A stretch of DNA of 64,000 nucleotides from DATAWK01 sp036267255. GTDB taxonomy: Bacteria; Acidobacteriota; Terriglobia; Terriglobales; Acidobacteriaceae. Shown piece by piece: positions 53,845 through 63,485 of the stretch. A program made the translations under genes and the position numbers. The notes under the pieces were generated by a model that worked only from the letters and a program-made list of their open reading frames with translations, made no database searches and was not told where the DNA came from. The DNA is taken from NCBI GenBank assembly GCA_036267255.1, contig DATAWK010000038.1, forward strand, positions 50,515 through 114,514, read 5' to 3'. Each line of letters begins with the position of its first letter. The first letter of the stretch is position 1.

Positions 53845-55206
53845 GTGGCAGAACCGCATCGCCACCGTCCCATGCGCAAGCTGCGTCTCGCTCCGCTGGT
53901 GGCCGCGACGTACTTTATGGTCTCCGGTGGCCCCTATGGTCTGGAAGATATCGTCGGCCAGGCCGGATATCTGCGCGCTCTGGCGCTCCTGCTCATCATC
54001 CCTATTCTGTGGAGTCTGCCTACTGCGCTAATGGTCGGCGAACTGGCCAGTACACTGCCGGAAGAAGGCGGCTTCTACGTCTGGGTACGTCGCGCGCTCG
54101 GTCCCTTCTGGGGGTTTCAGGAGGCGTGGCTCTCGCTCACCGCCAGTATTTTTGACATGGCCGTCTATCCCACGCTCTTCGTCGCCTATCTGTCGCAGTT
54201 GGACCCGGCGTTGACGGCGGGACATCACGGCGTGTTGTGGGCGCTGGCCGTGGTCCTGGTCTGCGTGCTGTGGAATCTGAGCGGCGCATACTCCGTTGGG
54301 CAGGGTTCGATATGGATGTTCGTGCTGCTGCTGACACCCTTCGTGGGCATTCTCGGTTTTGGTTTGTGGCACGCCACACTGCATCCACTCGGACCGCGTA
54401 ATTTTGTCGCTCCACTCGGTGGCAGCATGACGACGGCATTGCTCGTTACCTTGTGGAACTACATGGGCTGGGACAACGCCTCCACCGTTGCACGGGAAGT
54501 GGACGATCCGCAGCGTACATACTTTCTCGCCATGATCGCTGCCGTGACCATCGTCACCTTCAGCTACGTGGTGCCTATCGCGGTCGTCGCGTGGAGCGGC
54601 ATTCCGGCAGCTGGCTTTGTCACCGGCTCCTGGGTGCAGGCTGCGCGCATGCTCGCGAATCCCAGCGGCCTGGGACGCATCCTCGCCACAGCTGTCGTCG
54701 CCGGAGGTGCGATCACCGCCATCGCCATGTTCAATGCGCTCACGCTTTCCTACGCGCGTGTTCCGGCGGCAATGGCGGTCGATGGATATTTACCGCCCAT
54801 CTTTGCGCGTCGCATGGCGAACGGTGTGCCGTGGGTTGCTGTAATCGCTTGCGGCATTGGCTGGGCGCTTGCGCTAGGCTTCTCTTTCACGCGCTTGCTG
54901 GAGCTGGATGTCATGCTCTACGGCCTCAGCTTGATTCTGGAATTTATCGCTTTGATCGCCCTGCGCGTGCGCGAGCCGGACTTGCACCGCCCCTATCGTG
55001 TTCCCGGAGGAATGCCGATGGCTATCGCGCTGGGCGCCTGTCCCGCACTGCTGATTGCCTTTGCCATCTATGCGTCGCGTGACGATCGACTCAGCCAGCA
55101 TCTGCCTGCGTTGCTGCTCGGCGGTATTCTCGTCGCGCTTGGTCCCGTCCTTTACTGGTTGCGCCCCGCGCGCCATACAGACAACGCGCACGCGGAGAAG
55201 TCATAG
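53845..55206 (+). CDS. APC superfamily amino acid permease 1
   Basis: 453 residues, about 12 membrane segments (GTG at 53845 or ATG at 53872). The first unwound helix motif is SGGPYGLEDIVGQAG, and EEGGFYVWVRRALGPFWGFQEAWLSL is the second-third helix signature of the APC family. It probably imports an amino acid or amine by proton symport. It ends two bases before the next permease gene. Confidence 0.85.
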   Translation: MAEPHRHRPMRKLRLAPLVAATYFMVSGGPYGLEDIVGQAGYLRALALLLIIPILWSLPTALMVGELASTLPEEGGFYVWVRRALGPFWGFQEAWLSLTASIFDMAVYPTLFVAYLSQLDPALTAGHHGVLWALAVVLVCVLWNLSGAYSVGQGSIWMFVLLLTPFVGILGFGLWHATLHPLGPRNFVAPLGGSMTTALLVTLWNYMGWDNASTVAREVDDPQRTYFLAMIAAVTIVTFSYVVPIAVVAWSGIPAAGFVTGSWVQAARMLANPSGLGRILATAVVAGGAITAIAMFNALTLSYARVPAAMAVDGYLPPIFARRMANGVPWVAVIACGIGWALALGFSFTRLLELDVMLYGLSLILEFIALIALRVREPDLHRPYRVPGGMPMAIALGACPALLIAFAIYASRDDRLSQHLPALLLGGILVALGPVLYWLRPARHTDNAHAEKS

Positions 55207-55207
55207 C

Positions 55208-56560
55208 ATGGAGAATCGCGAACCGAGCGGTCTGCAGTCCGAGCCCAGGCTTCGCCGCGAGCTTGGACTGCGCGACCTCATTCTGTTTTCCATCGCCGGG
55301 TTGATTGGTACGCGCTGGCTGGCAGCCGCGGCGCAAACCGGGCCGGGTTCCGTCAGCCTCTGGATTCTGGCCGTCCTCTTCTTTCTGATTCCATCTGCCA
55401 TCTGCATCGCGCGTCTTTCGTCGATCTATCCCGAAGAGGGTGGCATGTACGTTTGGACCAAGGCTTATTTTGGCGAGTGGCACGGCTTTCTCTGCTTCTG
55501 GCTCTACTGGCTGGGGTTGGCCTTCTGGTTTCCCAGTTTTCTGATGGCGATTACCAGCATGATCATCTATGCCTTCGCGCCGCATCTGGCAGAAAACCGC
55601 TTATATGTTCTACCTGCATCCATGCTGCTGTTGTGGATCGCCATTGGCACGAATCTGGTTGGGTTGAAGGTCGGTAAGTGGGTCGACAACATCGGCGGCA
55701 TCGCCAGCTATGGGTTGGGAGTGTTGCTCATCGTGTTGGCTGCGATTGTATTTTTTCATCGCGGATCCGCCACGCCACTGCATATCTGGCCGCAGTGGAA
55801 CTGGAGCCGCCTGAATTTCTGGTCGCAGATCGCCTACGGCCTCACCGGCCTCGAACTGGCGCCTGTACTGGGTGGCGAGATTCGCAATCCATCGCGCAAC
55901 CTGCCGCTGTCATCGTATATCGCCGCGCCGCTGGTGGCTGCGTGGTACATCGTCGGCACGTTGGCGCTTCTGGTGATTCTGCTGCCGGGAAAGATCAGCC
56001 AGATGAGTGGCATTATGGAGGTCATTGCCGCTGGCGGAAACAGCATCGGTTTGCATTGGCTGGTGTTCGCTGGCGCGTTTTTTATTGTGCTGGCTGCGCT
56101 TGGACAGTTGAGCGTGTTGGGCACCGTGGGCGCACGTCTTCCGTTCGTCGTCGGAGCCGATGCCTATCTGCCCAGGGTGCTGGCGAAAGTTCATCCACGC
56201 TGGCACACACCGTATGTAGCCATCCTGTTCTTCGGCGGCCTGGCGTCGCTGTTTCTTGTGCTGGCGCAACTGGGCGAGACCGCGCGCGCAGCCTATCAGA
56301 CCATCACCGATCTCATGGTCATCGCTGGCTTTATTCCTTTCGCGTATATTTTCTTGGCTGCGTGGAAGTGCGGTTGCCGCGCCAGTGCGCTGTGCGGGCT
56401 GGCTGTGACGGCCATCGCGCTCGGTGCCTCACTGGTGCCAACCGCCGATGTCCACGTAGGATTGTTTGAGTTGAAGTTACTGGGCGGAACGGCGTTGCTG
56501 ATTGTTTCCGCACGCATACTTTTTCTGCACTATCGCGCAAAGGCTGCGCACCTAACATAA
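55208..56560 (+). CDS. APC superfamily amino acid permease 2
   Basis: 450 residues from ATG 55208; the longer open frame lies in the upstream gene. The signature segments are LRDLILFSIAGLIGTRWLAAAAQTGPGS and YPEEGGMYVWTKAYFGEWHGFLCFWLYWLG, then GLTGLELAPVLGGEIRNPSRNLPLS. It is a distant paralogue of the first permease. The two genes and the FAD oxidoreductase downstream form one transcription unit. Confidence 0.87.
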   Translation: MENREPSGLQSEPRLRRELGLRDLILFSIAGLIGTRWLAAAAQTGPGSVSLWILAVLFFLIPSAICIARLSSIYPEEGGMYVWTKAYFGEWHGFLCFWLYWLGLAFWFPSFLMAITSMIIYAFAPHLAENRLYVLPASMLLLWIAIGTNLVGLKVGKWVDNIGGIASYGLGVLLIVLAAIVFFHRGSATPLHIWPQWNWSRLNFWSQIAYGLTGLELAPVLGGEIRNPSRNLPLSSYIAAPLVAAWYIVGTLALLVILLPGKISQMSGIMEVIAAGGNSIGLHWLVFAGAFFIVLAALGQLSVLGTVGARLPFVVGADAYLPRVLAKVHPRWHTPYVAILFFGGLASLFLVLAQLGETARAAYQTITDLMVIAGFIPFAYIFLAAWKCGCRASALCGLAVTAIALGASLVPTADVHVGLFELKLLGGTALLIVSARILFLHYRAKAAHLT

Positions 56561-56585
56561 TATTTTTTCAGGCAGGGAATTCTGC

Positions 56586-58190
56586 ATGATGCAAAAAGAT
56601 GCGTCCGCTGTCGATTGTCTTGGCATGCTCGGCCTTCCCGCTCCGCTGAAGGAGTTGGCCGCAGCCTCCTGGGATGCCGTGATTGTCGGTGCCGGGCACA
56701 ACGGCCTTGCCTGTGCCGCGTATCTGGCACGCGCCGGCAAACGCGTTCTGGTGCTGGAATCGCGTGAGCGTGTCGGGGGTGCGTGTACGGTAGAAGAACC
56801 TTTTCCCGGCGTACGTATGTCGCCCTGTGCGTATCTCGCGGGCCTGTTGCATCCTCTGGTTGTGCAGGAACTGAATCTTCCGCAGCGAGGCTTTCATTGG
56901 ACCCCGGCTGTGAATGGATTGTTCGTACCATTTCTCGATGGCAGCAGTGTGCAGCTTTGGGACGACGACACACAGTGCGAAGCAGAGATTCGCAGATTTG
57001 CTCCGCAGGATGTCGCCGGTTGGCGCGCCATGTCGGATGTGATGCAGCGTTTGCGCGATGCACTGCGTCCGGAGGGCGAACAGGACCTCTGGATCGGAGC
57101 CGCTCCTACGCCGGAACAGCTCGATGCACGGCTCGGCAACGATCCGGAAGCGCGCGCCGTGTTGTTCGACTGGTCGATGATGGAATTTGTCGAGCACTAT
57201 CTGACCGATGAGCGTCTGCAGTACGCGTATCTTGGCCAGGGTGTCATCGGCACCAACGCCAGCCCGTTCGACAAAGGCACTGCCTCCATTCGCTTCCATC
57301 ATTCCTCCGGTCGGCTTGGCGGATATCCGGGCATGTGGGGCTACGTGCGCGGCGGGATGGGCATGGTCTCGTTTTATCTGTGCGATGCTGCGCGCGAAGC
57401 GGGCGCCGTGGTAGCTGCAGGTATTCCCGTGGCGCAGATTCTTCCCGGCGAAGGCGTTTTGCTCGAAGGTGGCGAGCGCATCGCGGCGCCGATCGTCATC
57501 TCGAACGCAGATCCGCGCGTTACACTCCGCTTGCTTGGCGATGCTGCGGACACCGCATGGCAGGCCAAGGTGCAATCGATCCCCATGGAAGGCTGCACGC
57601 TCAAACTGAATGTGCTGCTGCGCGAGTTGCCCAACTTTACCGCGCGTCCGGGAACACGCGAGCCGCACCACTACGGCCAGATCAACGCGCCGCTCACCAA
57701 ACAGGAGTGGCAGGAAAGTTTTGCTGCCGCGCGTGCCGGACGACTGCCGCAGCATCTCTGGTGCGAGCTTTATTTTCAAAGTGTGCATGACCCAGCCGTT
57801 GCGCCGGAAGGCGTGCACACCATGAGCGTCTTTTCGCAATATGTTCCGTATAAGTTTGCTCAGGGAAGCTGGGACGATCATCGCGAAGAAGCAGGCCGGC
57901 GCGCGCTGGCGTCGCTGGGCAGATTCTGCAGCAACATCCCACGGGACATCCTCGATGCGCAGGTCTTAGGGCCGCCGGATATTGAGAAGAAAGTTGGACT
58001 GACCGGCGGTCATATTTTTCAGGGCGAGTGTCTGCCGCAATATATGTGGAGCCATCGCCTGACGCCGCGCACTCCCATGCCCGGTGTCTATCTCTGTGGC
58101 GCGTGCACGCATCCCGGCGGCAGCGTGATTGCCATGAATGGGCGCAACGCAGCGATGGCCGTGCTCGAAGACGTCGGCGCTATCGAATGA
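56586..58190 (+). CDS. FAD-dependent oxidoreductase, phytoene-desaturase/PYROXD2-like
   Basis: 534 residues. The dinucleotide-binding motif is DAVIVGAGHNGLACAAYLARAGKRVLVLESRERVGGAC (about 29-65), and the C-terminal FAD motif is TPMPGVYLCGACTHPGGSVIAMNGRNAAMAVLED. The middle part has no carotenoid-specific features and resembles the PYROXD2-like group. With two amino acid/amine permeases upstream, oxidation of an imported amine or amino acid is a reasonable guess but not shown. Confidence 0.85.
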   Translation: MMQKDASAVDCLGMLGLPAPLKELAAASWDAVIVGAGHNGLACAAYLARAGKRVLVLESRERVGGACTVEEPFPGVRMSPCAYLAGLLHPLVVQELNLPQRGFHWTPAVNGLFVPFLDGSSVQLWDDDTQCEAEIRRFAPQDVAGWRAMSDVMQRLRDALRPEGEQDLWIGAAPTPEQLDARLGNDPEARAVLFDWSMMEFVEHYLTDERLQYAYLGQGVIGTNASPFDKGTASIRFHHSSGRLGGYPGMWGYVRGGMGMVSFYLCDAAREAGAVVAAGIPVAQILPGEGVLLEGGERIAAPIVISNADPRVTLRLLGDAADTAWQAKVQSIPMEGCTLKLNVLLRELPNFTARPGTREPHHYGQINAPLTKQEWQESFAAARAGRLPQHLWCELYFQSVHDPAVAPEGVHTMSVFSQYVPYKFAQGSWDDHREEAGRRALASLGRFCSNIPRDILDAQVLGPPDIEKKVGLTGGHIFQGECLPQYMWSHRLTPRTPMPGVYLCGACTHPGGSVIAMNGRNAAMAVLEDVGAIE

Positions 58191-58201
58191 TGAATGCCGG
58201 T

Positions 58202-59668
58202 CTAGTATGCACCCGTTGGACGCAGCGGGAGCCGTACCTGGAAACACGTTGCGTCTGGTTTCGATTCCACATGGATGAATCCGCGGTGACGGGTGATGAT
58301 GCGATTCGCGGCATCCAGACCCAGGCCAAGACCTGTTCCCGGAGCCTTGGTCGTAAAGAACGGCTCAAAGATGCGATTCCGTAATTCAGCAGGAATGCCC
58401 ACGCCGCTGTCCCAGATTTCTACCAGTGCCATTTCGCCGGAGATCTGTGTATGCAAACGAATGGTTCCCGCATCCTCGATGGCATCCAGCGCGTTTTCCA
58501 GCAGCGCCATCCACACCTGGTTGAGTTCACTGCCATAGCCGCTGACCTTCGGCAAATCCGGATCATAGTCCTTCTCGACTATGACTTTTTCCATCCTGTA
58601 ATGCAGCATGCTCAGCGTGTTGTCGAGTCCCTGGGCAATATCAATCTCCTGGATGGGCGCCTGGTCCATGTAGGAGTAATCTTTGATGGCGCGGATCAGC
58701 TCAAAGATGCGTGCCGTCGACTCCAGCACCGCTCCTGTCATACGCTCAGCGCGCAGGGAAGAAGCAAACTGCGTCAGCGCGACGGAGGTCGCTTCAGTAT
58801 TCAGAAATTCCGTCACCTCGCGTAGATCGTCTGGCCGAACGTTGGCTTCGGCCAGCGTACCCGCAACAGCCCAGGGTTCCTGTACTTTGTGTTCGGTCAG
58901 CCAGCGCGTCAGATGTTCTTCGGCATCGCTGATGGTGATGGCGCTGCTTTCCGACCGCTGCTGCATGGCCTGGCGTATGCGCCTGTCCCACGCTTTGTAA
59001 CGCTGCTCCTGCTCATCGGTAAGGCAAAGCCTGCCGAGGCGAAATTTCACCTGACCGTATGTACGCAATTCGCTCAGCAGGTTGCCTGCGGCACGCTGCG
59101 CGGCGCTGGCAGGATTGTTCATTTCATGCGCAAGATTGCCCGCCAGCTTGCCCAGGGCGTTCAGCTTGTCCATCTGCTGTTCCAGGCGTGTCGATTCCCG
59201 CACGCGATCCAGCAGGATGGAAACACAGCGTTGGGCCATCGAAGGAATCGCTGCCAGCATCTGCGGGAATTGACTCACGTGGACCCGCAGCACATGGAGA
59301 TCTTCGGCAGCGTATCCATGACCCGCGTAATTCTTCATGCGAGAGAAGGGCAGGAATCCGGTGATCTGCCCGGAACGCCCGATGTAGAGCGTATTTTGGC
59401 CCGTGCGTTCGCGGCGCAGATGTACCTCGCCCGACAGGATGATGGTCATGGAATCGGCGGGATCCTGTTCATGGAAAAGTACCAGCCCGCGCGCCACAAA
59501 AACTTCCATTCCGTTGGTTGCCAGCCAGTCGAACTCCTCGTCCGTCAATCCGTCGAGCATGCGAACTCTACGCAGCTCTCCCACTAGTTCTTCCTTGGGC
59601 GAGTGCATGATAACGGCGCCAGCGGGGATCTCGCTCGCAAGTGCTGTGCGTTGTGTCTCAGATTGCAT
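58202..59668 (-). CDS. Histidine kinase with cyclic-nucleotide-binding domain
   Basis: 488 residues, no membrane segment. An N-terminal Crp/cNMP-binding domain (about 40-160: LVLFHEQDPADSMTIILSGEVHLRRE, ITGFLPFSRMK) is followed by the phospho-acceptor segment LGKLAGNLAHEMNNPASAAQRAAG (about 170-195), a long insert, and the HATPase domain (about 365-485: NQVWMALLENALDAIEDAG, DSGVGIPAELRNRIFEPFFTTK, GTGLGLGLDAANRII). No response regulator gene is adjacent. It converges on the FAD oxidoreductase gene with 11 bp between. Confidence 0.9.
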   Translation of the reverse strand: MQSETQRTALASEIPAGAVIMHSPKEELVGELRRVRMLDGLTDEEFDWLATNGMEVFVARGLVLFHEQDPADSMTIILSGEVHLRRERTGQNTLYIGRSGQITGFLPFSRMKNYAGHGYAAEDLHVLRVHVSQFPQMLAAIPSMAQRCVSILLDRVRESTRLEQQMDKLNALGKLAGNLAHEMNNPASAAQRAAGNLLSELRTYGQVKFRLGRLCLTDEQEQRYKAWDRRIRQAMQQRSESSAITISDAEEHLTRWLTEHKVQEPWAVAGTLAEANVRPDDLREVTEFLNTEATSVALTQFASSLRAERMTGAVLESTARIFELIRAIKDYSYMDQAPIQEIDIAQGLDNTLSMLHYRMEKVIVEKDYDPDLPKVSGYGSELNQVWMALLENALDAIEDAGTIRLHTQISGEMALVEIWDSGVGIPAELRNRIFEPFFTTKAPGTGLGLGLDAANRIITRHRGFIHVESKPDATCFQVRLPLRPTGAY

Positions 59669-59690
59669 GGTCTGCCTCGAAGTCTGGCTC

Positions 59691-59738
59691 GAACGTAGTT
59701 GGGAACGTCGCTAGGGCCCGAACGCTGTTGGGAACATC
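59691..59738. repeat. Tandem imperfect 19-bp repeats upstream of the histidine kinase
   Basis: GAACGTAGTTGGGAACGTC (59691-59709) and GAACGCTGTTGGGAACATC (59720-59738) differ at three positions and start 29 bp apart. They lie 23-70 bp upstream of the kinase start. They may be regulator sites. Confidence 0.45.
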
Positions 59739-59862
59739 ATTGCGAAAATTGCCTTCATGGTAGAGGATTCTTCATTTCAGTATAGAGAATTCCCTTTAGA
59801 AGGTCTGTACGTACAGGCACAGTTCAGAGTTCCCATCTCGCACCGGTATTCCAGTTCGCTGC

Positions 59863-59896
59863 GTCAAAGAAATCGGGGCAGCCTTCTGGCTACCCC
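59863..59896 (-). terminator. Intrinsic terminator of the ilvBNC operon
   Basis: On the - strand GGGGTAGCC-AGAA-GGCTGCCCC (59896-59875, one G-T pair) is followed by GATTTCTTTG. It sits about 27 bp after the ilvC stop codon. Confidence 0.75.
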
Positions 59897-59922
59897 AATC
59901 CCTGCGAAGAAATGCAGTTGTT

Positions 59923-60999
59923 CTACGCTCCAACGGTGGTTGTTTCTTTTGCCTTGGCAACTGCCGCTGGCCGCTCCACGCGCTGCACCGTATTGTTCTT
60001 GACCGTGACAGGATCCAGAAACTGCATCGACGCACGCAACGGCTCGCCCACGGTTTCAATGGGATGCTGTGCTTCCTTCACGCGAGTTTCCTCAAACCAG
60101 ACGCGGCCCGTCGCGTTCTCATCAATAAATTTCTTGGCGAAGGTACCATTCTGGATTTCTGTCAGCAGGTCCTTCATCGCTGCACGCGTTGCATCGGTAA
60201 CAATGCGTGGTCCCGCGACATAATCGCCGTACTCGGCAGTTTCAGAGATCGAGTAGCGCATATAGGCCAACCCGCCGCGATACATCAGATCGACAATCAG
60301 CTTCAGTTCGTGCAGGCACTCGTAGTAAGCGACCTCCGGCTGATATCCAGCGCCGACCAGTGTTTCAAAGCCGGCCTTTACCAGCGCGCTGACGCCGCCG
60401 CACAACACCGCCTGCTCGCCGAAGAGATCCGTCTCCGTTTCTTCCTTGAAGGTGGTCTGCAGAACCCCGGCGCGTGTGCAGCCAATGCCCTTGGCATAGG
60501 AGAGCGCCTGCGCAAATGCGTTGCCGCTGGCATCCTGTTCAATCGCGATCAGGCCCGGCGTGCCGCCGCCTTCGGTAAAGACCTCGCGCACGCGATGCCC
60601 CGGAGCCTTCGGCGCGACCATGCTGACGTCCACATCTTTCGGCGGTGTGATGGTGCCAAAGCGGATGTTGAAGCCGTGCGCAAACATCAGCGTTTTTCCC
60701 GCCTTCAAATGCGGCCCGATGGAATCCGCATACACCTTCGCCGCTGTCTGGTCCGGAACCAGAATCATAATCACATCGGCCCACTGCGTCGCTTCGGCGA
60801 CCGTTTTGACTACCAGGCCAGCCTTCTGCGCGCGCGCGATGGATTTGCTGGTGGACGGCAGCCCGATGCAAACGTCGACACCGGAATCTTTCAGGTTGAG
60901 CGCGTGGGCATGGCCCTGGGATCCGTAGCCGATGATGGCCACCTTTTTCTTTTGGATCAGCCCTAGATCGGCATCCGCATCGTAGTATGTCTTCGCCAT
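59923..60999 (-). CDS. ilvC: Ketol-acid reductoisomerase (NADP+)
   Basis: 358 residues, class I short form with a ~20-residue C-terminal extension. The Rossmann motif is VAIIGYGSQGHAHALNLKDSG, with the VDVSMVAPKAPGHRVREVF catalytic loop, EQDASGNAFAQALSYAKGIG and ETETDLFGEQAVLCGG metal-binding residues. It converts acetolactate or acetohydroxybutyrate to the dihydroxy acids in isoleucine and valine synthesis. It is the last gene of ilvBNC. Confidence 0.97.
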   Translation of the reverse strand: MAKTYYDADADLGLIQKKKVAIIGYGSQGHAHALNLKDSGVDVCIGLPSTSKSIARAQKAGLVVKTVAEATQWADVIMILVPDQTAAKVYADSIGPHLKAGKTLMFAHGFNIRFGTITPPKDVDVSMVAPKAPGHRVREVFTEGGGTPGLIAIEQDASGNAFAQALSYAKGIGCTRAGVLQTTFKEETETDLFGEQAVLCGGVSALVKAGFETLVGAGYQPEVAYYECLHELKLIVDLMYRGGLAYMRYSISETAEYGDYVAGPRIVTDATRAAMKDLLTEIQNGTFAKKFIDENATGRVWFEETRVKEAQHPIETVGEPLRASMQFLDPVTVKNNTVQRVERPAAVAKAKETTTVGA

Positions 61000-61023
61000 G
61001 GTGGTAGTCCTTCCGTATGTAAA

Positions 61024-61617
61024 TTATGTGTGATCTTCTTCCGCAATCAGGTCCAGTGCGGCATGCTTTGGTTTGCCCGCCAGTGCGGACTCCGATGTCG
61101 GTGTTTCTGTCAGTGCGTTCAGAACGCGACTGGTATGTTGTCCGCGCCGCATGGCCATACGGCCGGTGCGCGCCATTTCCAGAATTTGATAATCGCTCTC
61201 GACCAGAACCTGTACGAGTCCTTCAATCTTACTCGCACTGCCGGTCAACTCCAGCATCAGCGATTCCGGCGCCAGGTCCACAATGCGTGCATGAAAAACC
61301 TTGGCCAGCTCAAACAGATGCGCCCGCGTCTTTGGTCCCGCGGCAATTTTCAGCAGCGCCAGCTCGCGAACGACGGCGGAGTGGCGGCCAACATCGTCGA
61401 CCTCGAGAACGTTCTCCAGCTTATAGAGTGACGCCATGATGCGATGCGCTCTGTCCTCTGCGGCATCGGCAACGATGGTCATGCGCGAGACACCCTCGCG
61501 TTCCGATTCGCCCACCGTCAGCGACGTGATGTTGATGTTCAGCCGCCGGAACAGGGAAGCAACGCGGGTCAAAACTCCCGGTTTGTTTTCCACCAGCGCG
61601 ACGAACGTATGCAGCAT
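61024..61617 (-). CDS. ilvN: Acetolactate synthase small subunit
   Basis: 197 residues. An N-terminal ACT domain (TFVALVENKPGVLTRVASLFRRLNINITSLTVGESE) precedes the C-terminal regulatory domain (VRELALLKIAA to DYQILEMARTGRMAMRRG). It confers valine feedback control on the large subunit. It lies between ilvB (38 bp) and ilvC (24 bp) on one transcript. Confidence 0.95.
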   Translation of the reverse strand: MLHTFVALVENKPGVLTRVASLFRRLNINITSLTVGESEREGVSRMTIVADAAEDRAHRIMASLYKLENVLEVDDVGRHSAVVRELALLKIAAGPKTRAHLFELAKVFHARIVDLAPESLMLELTGSASKIEGLVQVLVESDYQILEMARTGRMAMRRGQHTSRVLNALTETPTSESALAGKPKHAALDLIAEEDHT

Positions 61618-61655
61618 GTCTCGTGTCCTCTCTGCGTCACTCGCGTGAGATGTTT

Positions 61656-63389
61656 CTAGTTGTCCGACGCGGTTTCAATCAATGGATTGTTCTGTGGGCG
61701 GCGAATCATTTCATGCAGTGCGGCTCCGGTCGGAATCATCGGATAGACGGAATCCTCCTGCTCCACGCGAAAATCCACCAGGAAAGCGCCGTCGTGCTGG
61801 CGCGCTGCCTGAATGGCTGCCACTCCTTCGGCGCGCTTGCGAGCCGTGGCTCCGGCAATGCCGTGGGCATCGGCCAGCTTCACAAAATCCGGGCTCAGCA
61901 GGGGTGTGCATTCATAATTTTTGTCATAAAAAAATTCCTGCCACTGGCGCACCATACCCAGGTAGCCGTTGTTGATGACAGCAATGTTCACCTTCAGCCG
62001 TTCCTGCGCAATGGTAGCCAGCTCCGGGCTGGTCATCTGGAATCCGCCATCGCCGGCAATTACCCAGACTTCTTTCTCCGGGCAGGCGACCTTGGCGCCG
62101 ATGGCTGCCGGCAGTGCAAAGCCCATCGTTCCCAATCCGCCGGAAGTAATCAGCGAGCGAGGACGTTCGTGCTTGTAATATTGCGCCTCCCACATCTGGT
62201 GCTGGCCCACGTCCGTCACGACGATGGCATCGCGTTCGCGCGTTTCATGCCACAGATCGTTGATCACGTGCGCGGCGTAAAGATGGCCGTTGTCGGGCAG
62301 ATTTTGAATGTCGCGGACGGCGGTATCGCCCTTCAGCTTATGAATCTGCTCGATCCATTCGTTGCGGCTGGCAGGCTCGACGCGCGGCAGAAGTTCCTGC
62401 AGAATTTTCCGCAGATCGCCGACGAGCGCCATATCCACCTTCACGTTCTTGTTGATTTCCGCCGGATCGATGTCGATGTGAATCTTCTTGGCATTCGGGG
62501 CGTAGCTTTTCAGGTTGCCGGTCACGCGATCGTCAAAACGCATTCCCAACGCCAGCAGCAAATCTGCTTCCTGAATCGCTTTATTCACCCAGGCTTCGCC
62601 GTGCATACCCATCATTCCCATGTTCAGCACGTGCGAGGCGGGCATGTGCCCAAGTCCCAGCAGCGTCATCGCAATGGGAATGCAGGCGCGTTCGGCGAAC
62701 GCTTGCACTTCGCGCTCCGCGCCCGAAATAGCGATTCCGTGCCCAGCAAGAATCACCGGCCGCTTTGCCGCGGCGATCATCGCCAGCGCTTTGTCGTACG
62801 CTGCCTTGGCCGGAGAAAGATCAGGGCGATAGCCGCGCATCTTCGGTGCCGCCGCCTCGAAATCAAATAGGCAGGTGCCCTGCTGCGCGTCCTTCGTGAT
62901 GTCAATCAGCACCGGTCCGGGACGTCCCGATTGCGCCACGTACAACGCCTCCCGAACCGCGGGAGCAATATCCTCCGGGCGCGTCACTAGATAATTGTGC
63001 TTCGTGATCGGCAGCGTCACACCAGTGATGTCGGTTTCCTGAAAAGCATCGGAGCCGAGAAGCTTGCTGCCGACCTGTCCGGTGATGCAGAGAATCGGCG
63101 ACGAATCCATCATCGCCGTGGCGATGCCGGTGACCATATTCGTGGCGCCGGGCCCGGACGTCGCAACCGCCACTCCCACACCTCCGGTCGCGCGCGCGTA
63201 GCCGTCCGCCATGTGCGTAGCACCCTGCTCGTGGCGCACCAGAATGTGGCGAATCGAGCTGTGCCGCAGCGCGTCATACGCGGGCAGGATCGCTCCTCCC
63301 GGATAGCCGAAGACCGTCTTTACGCCTTCGCGCTCCAGGCACTCCCAAAGAATTCTCGCTCCCGTCATCATCGGCTTTTCGCTGCCCAT
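61656..63389 (-). CDS. ilvB: Acetolactate synthase large subunit
   Basis: 577 residues. Thiamine-diphosphate enzyme: GYPGGAILPAYDAL with the catalytic glutamate region RHEQGATHMADGYARATG, the FQETDITGVTLPITKHNYLV loop, and the TPP motif GDGGFQMTSPELATIAQERLKVNIAVINNGYLGMV. It condenses pyruvate with pyruvate or 2-oxobutyrate. The operon is preceded by a leader peptide and terminator suggesting attenuation. Confidence 0.97.
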   Translation of the reverse strand: MGSEKPMMTGARILWECLEREGVKTVFGYPGGAILPAYDALRHSSIRHILVRHEQGATHMADGYARATGGVGVAVATSGPGATNMVTGIATAMMDSSPILCITGQVGSKLLGSDAFQETDITGVTLPITKHNYLVTRPEDIAPAVREALYVAQSGRPGPVLIDITKDAQQGTCLFDFEAAAPKMRGYRPDLSPAKAAYDKALAMIAAAKRPVILAGHGIAISGAEREVQAFAERACIPIAMTLLGLGHMPASHVLNMGMMGMHGEAWVNKAIQEADLLLALGMRFDDRVTGNLKSYAPNAKKIHIDIDPAEINKNVKVDMALVGDLRKILQELLPRVEPASRNEWIEQIHKLKGDTAVRDIQNLPDNGHLYAAHVINDLWHETRERDAIVVTDVGQHQMWEAQYYKHERPRSLITSGGLGTMGFALPAAIGAKVACPEKEVWVIAGDGGFQMTSPELATIAQERLKVNIAVINNGYLGMVRQWQEFFYDKNYECTPLLSPDFVKLADAHGIAGATARKRAEGVAAIQAARQHDGAFLVDFRVEQEDSVYPMIPTGAALHEMIRRPQNNPLIETASDN

Positions 63390-63410
63390 CTCTAAATCCT
63401 CCGCCGCCCC

Positions 63411-63454
63411 AAAAAATTAAACCCACCGTACCAGCATCTCTGGCAGGTGGGTTT
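63411..63454 (-). terminator. Attenuator-type terminator in the ilvB leader
   Basis: On the - strand AAACCCACC (63454-63446) pairs with GGTGGGTTT (63427-63419), with an inner CCAG/CTGG pair, followed by AATTTTTT (63418-63411). It lies between the leader peptide stop and the ilvB start, 22 bp upstream of the latter. Confidence 0.85.
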
Positions 63455-63485
63455 CATGAGCCTTCCAAATTCTCTTCAGCTAAGC

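Noticed and set aside
56568..57881. 437-codon open frame antisense to the FAD oxidoreductase
   Set aside because: Shadow of a real gene with complete FAD motifs; no ribosome-binding site or recognisable domain.
61623..62870. 415-codon frame antisense to ilvB, and 300-codon frame antisense to ilvC (60064-60966)
   Set aside because: Both lie opposite unmistakable enzymes and have compositions of reverse-strand shadows.
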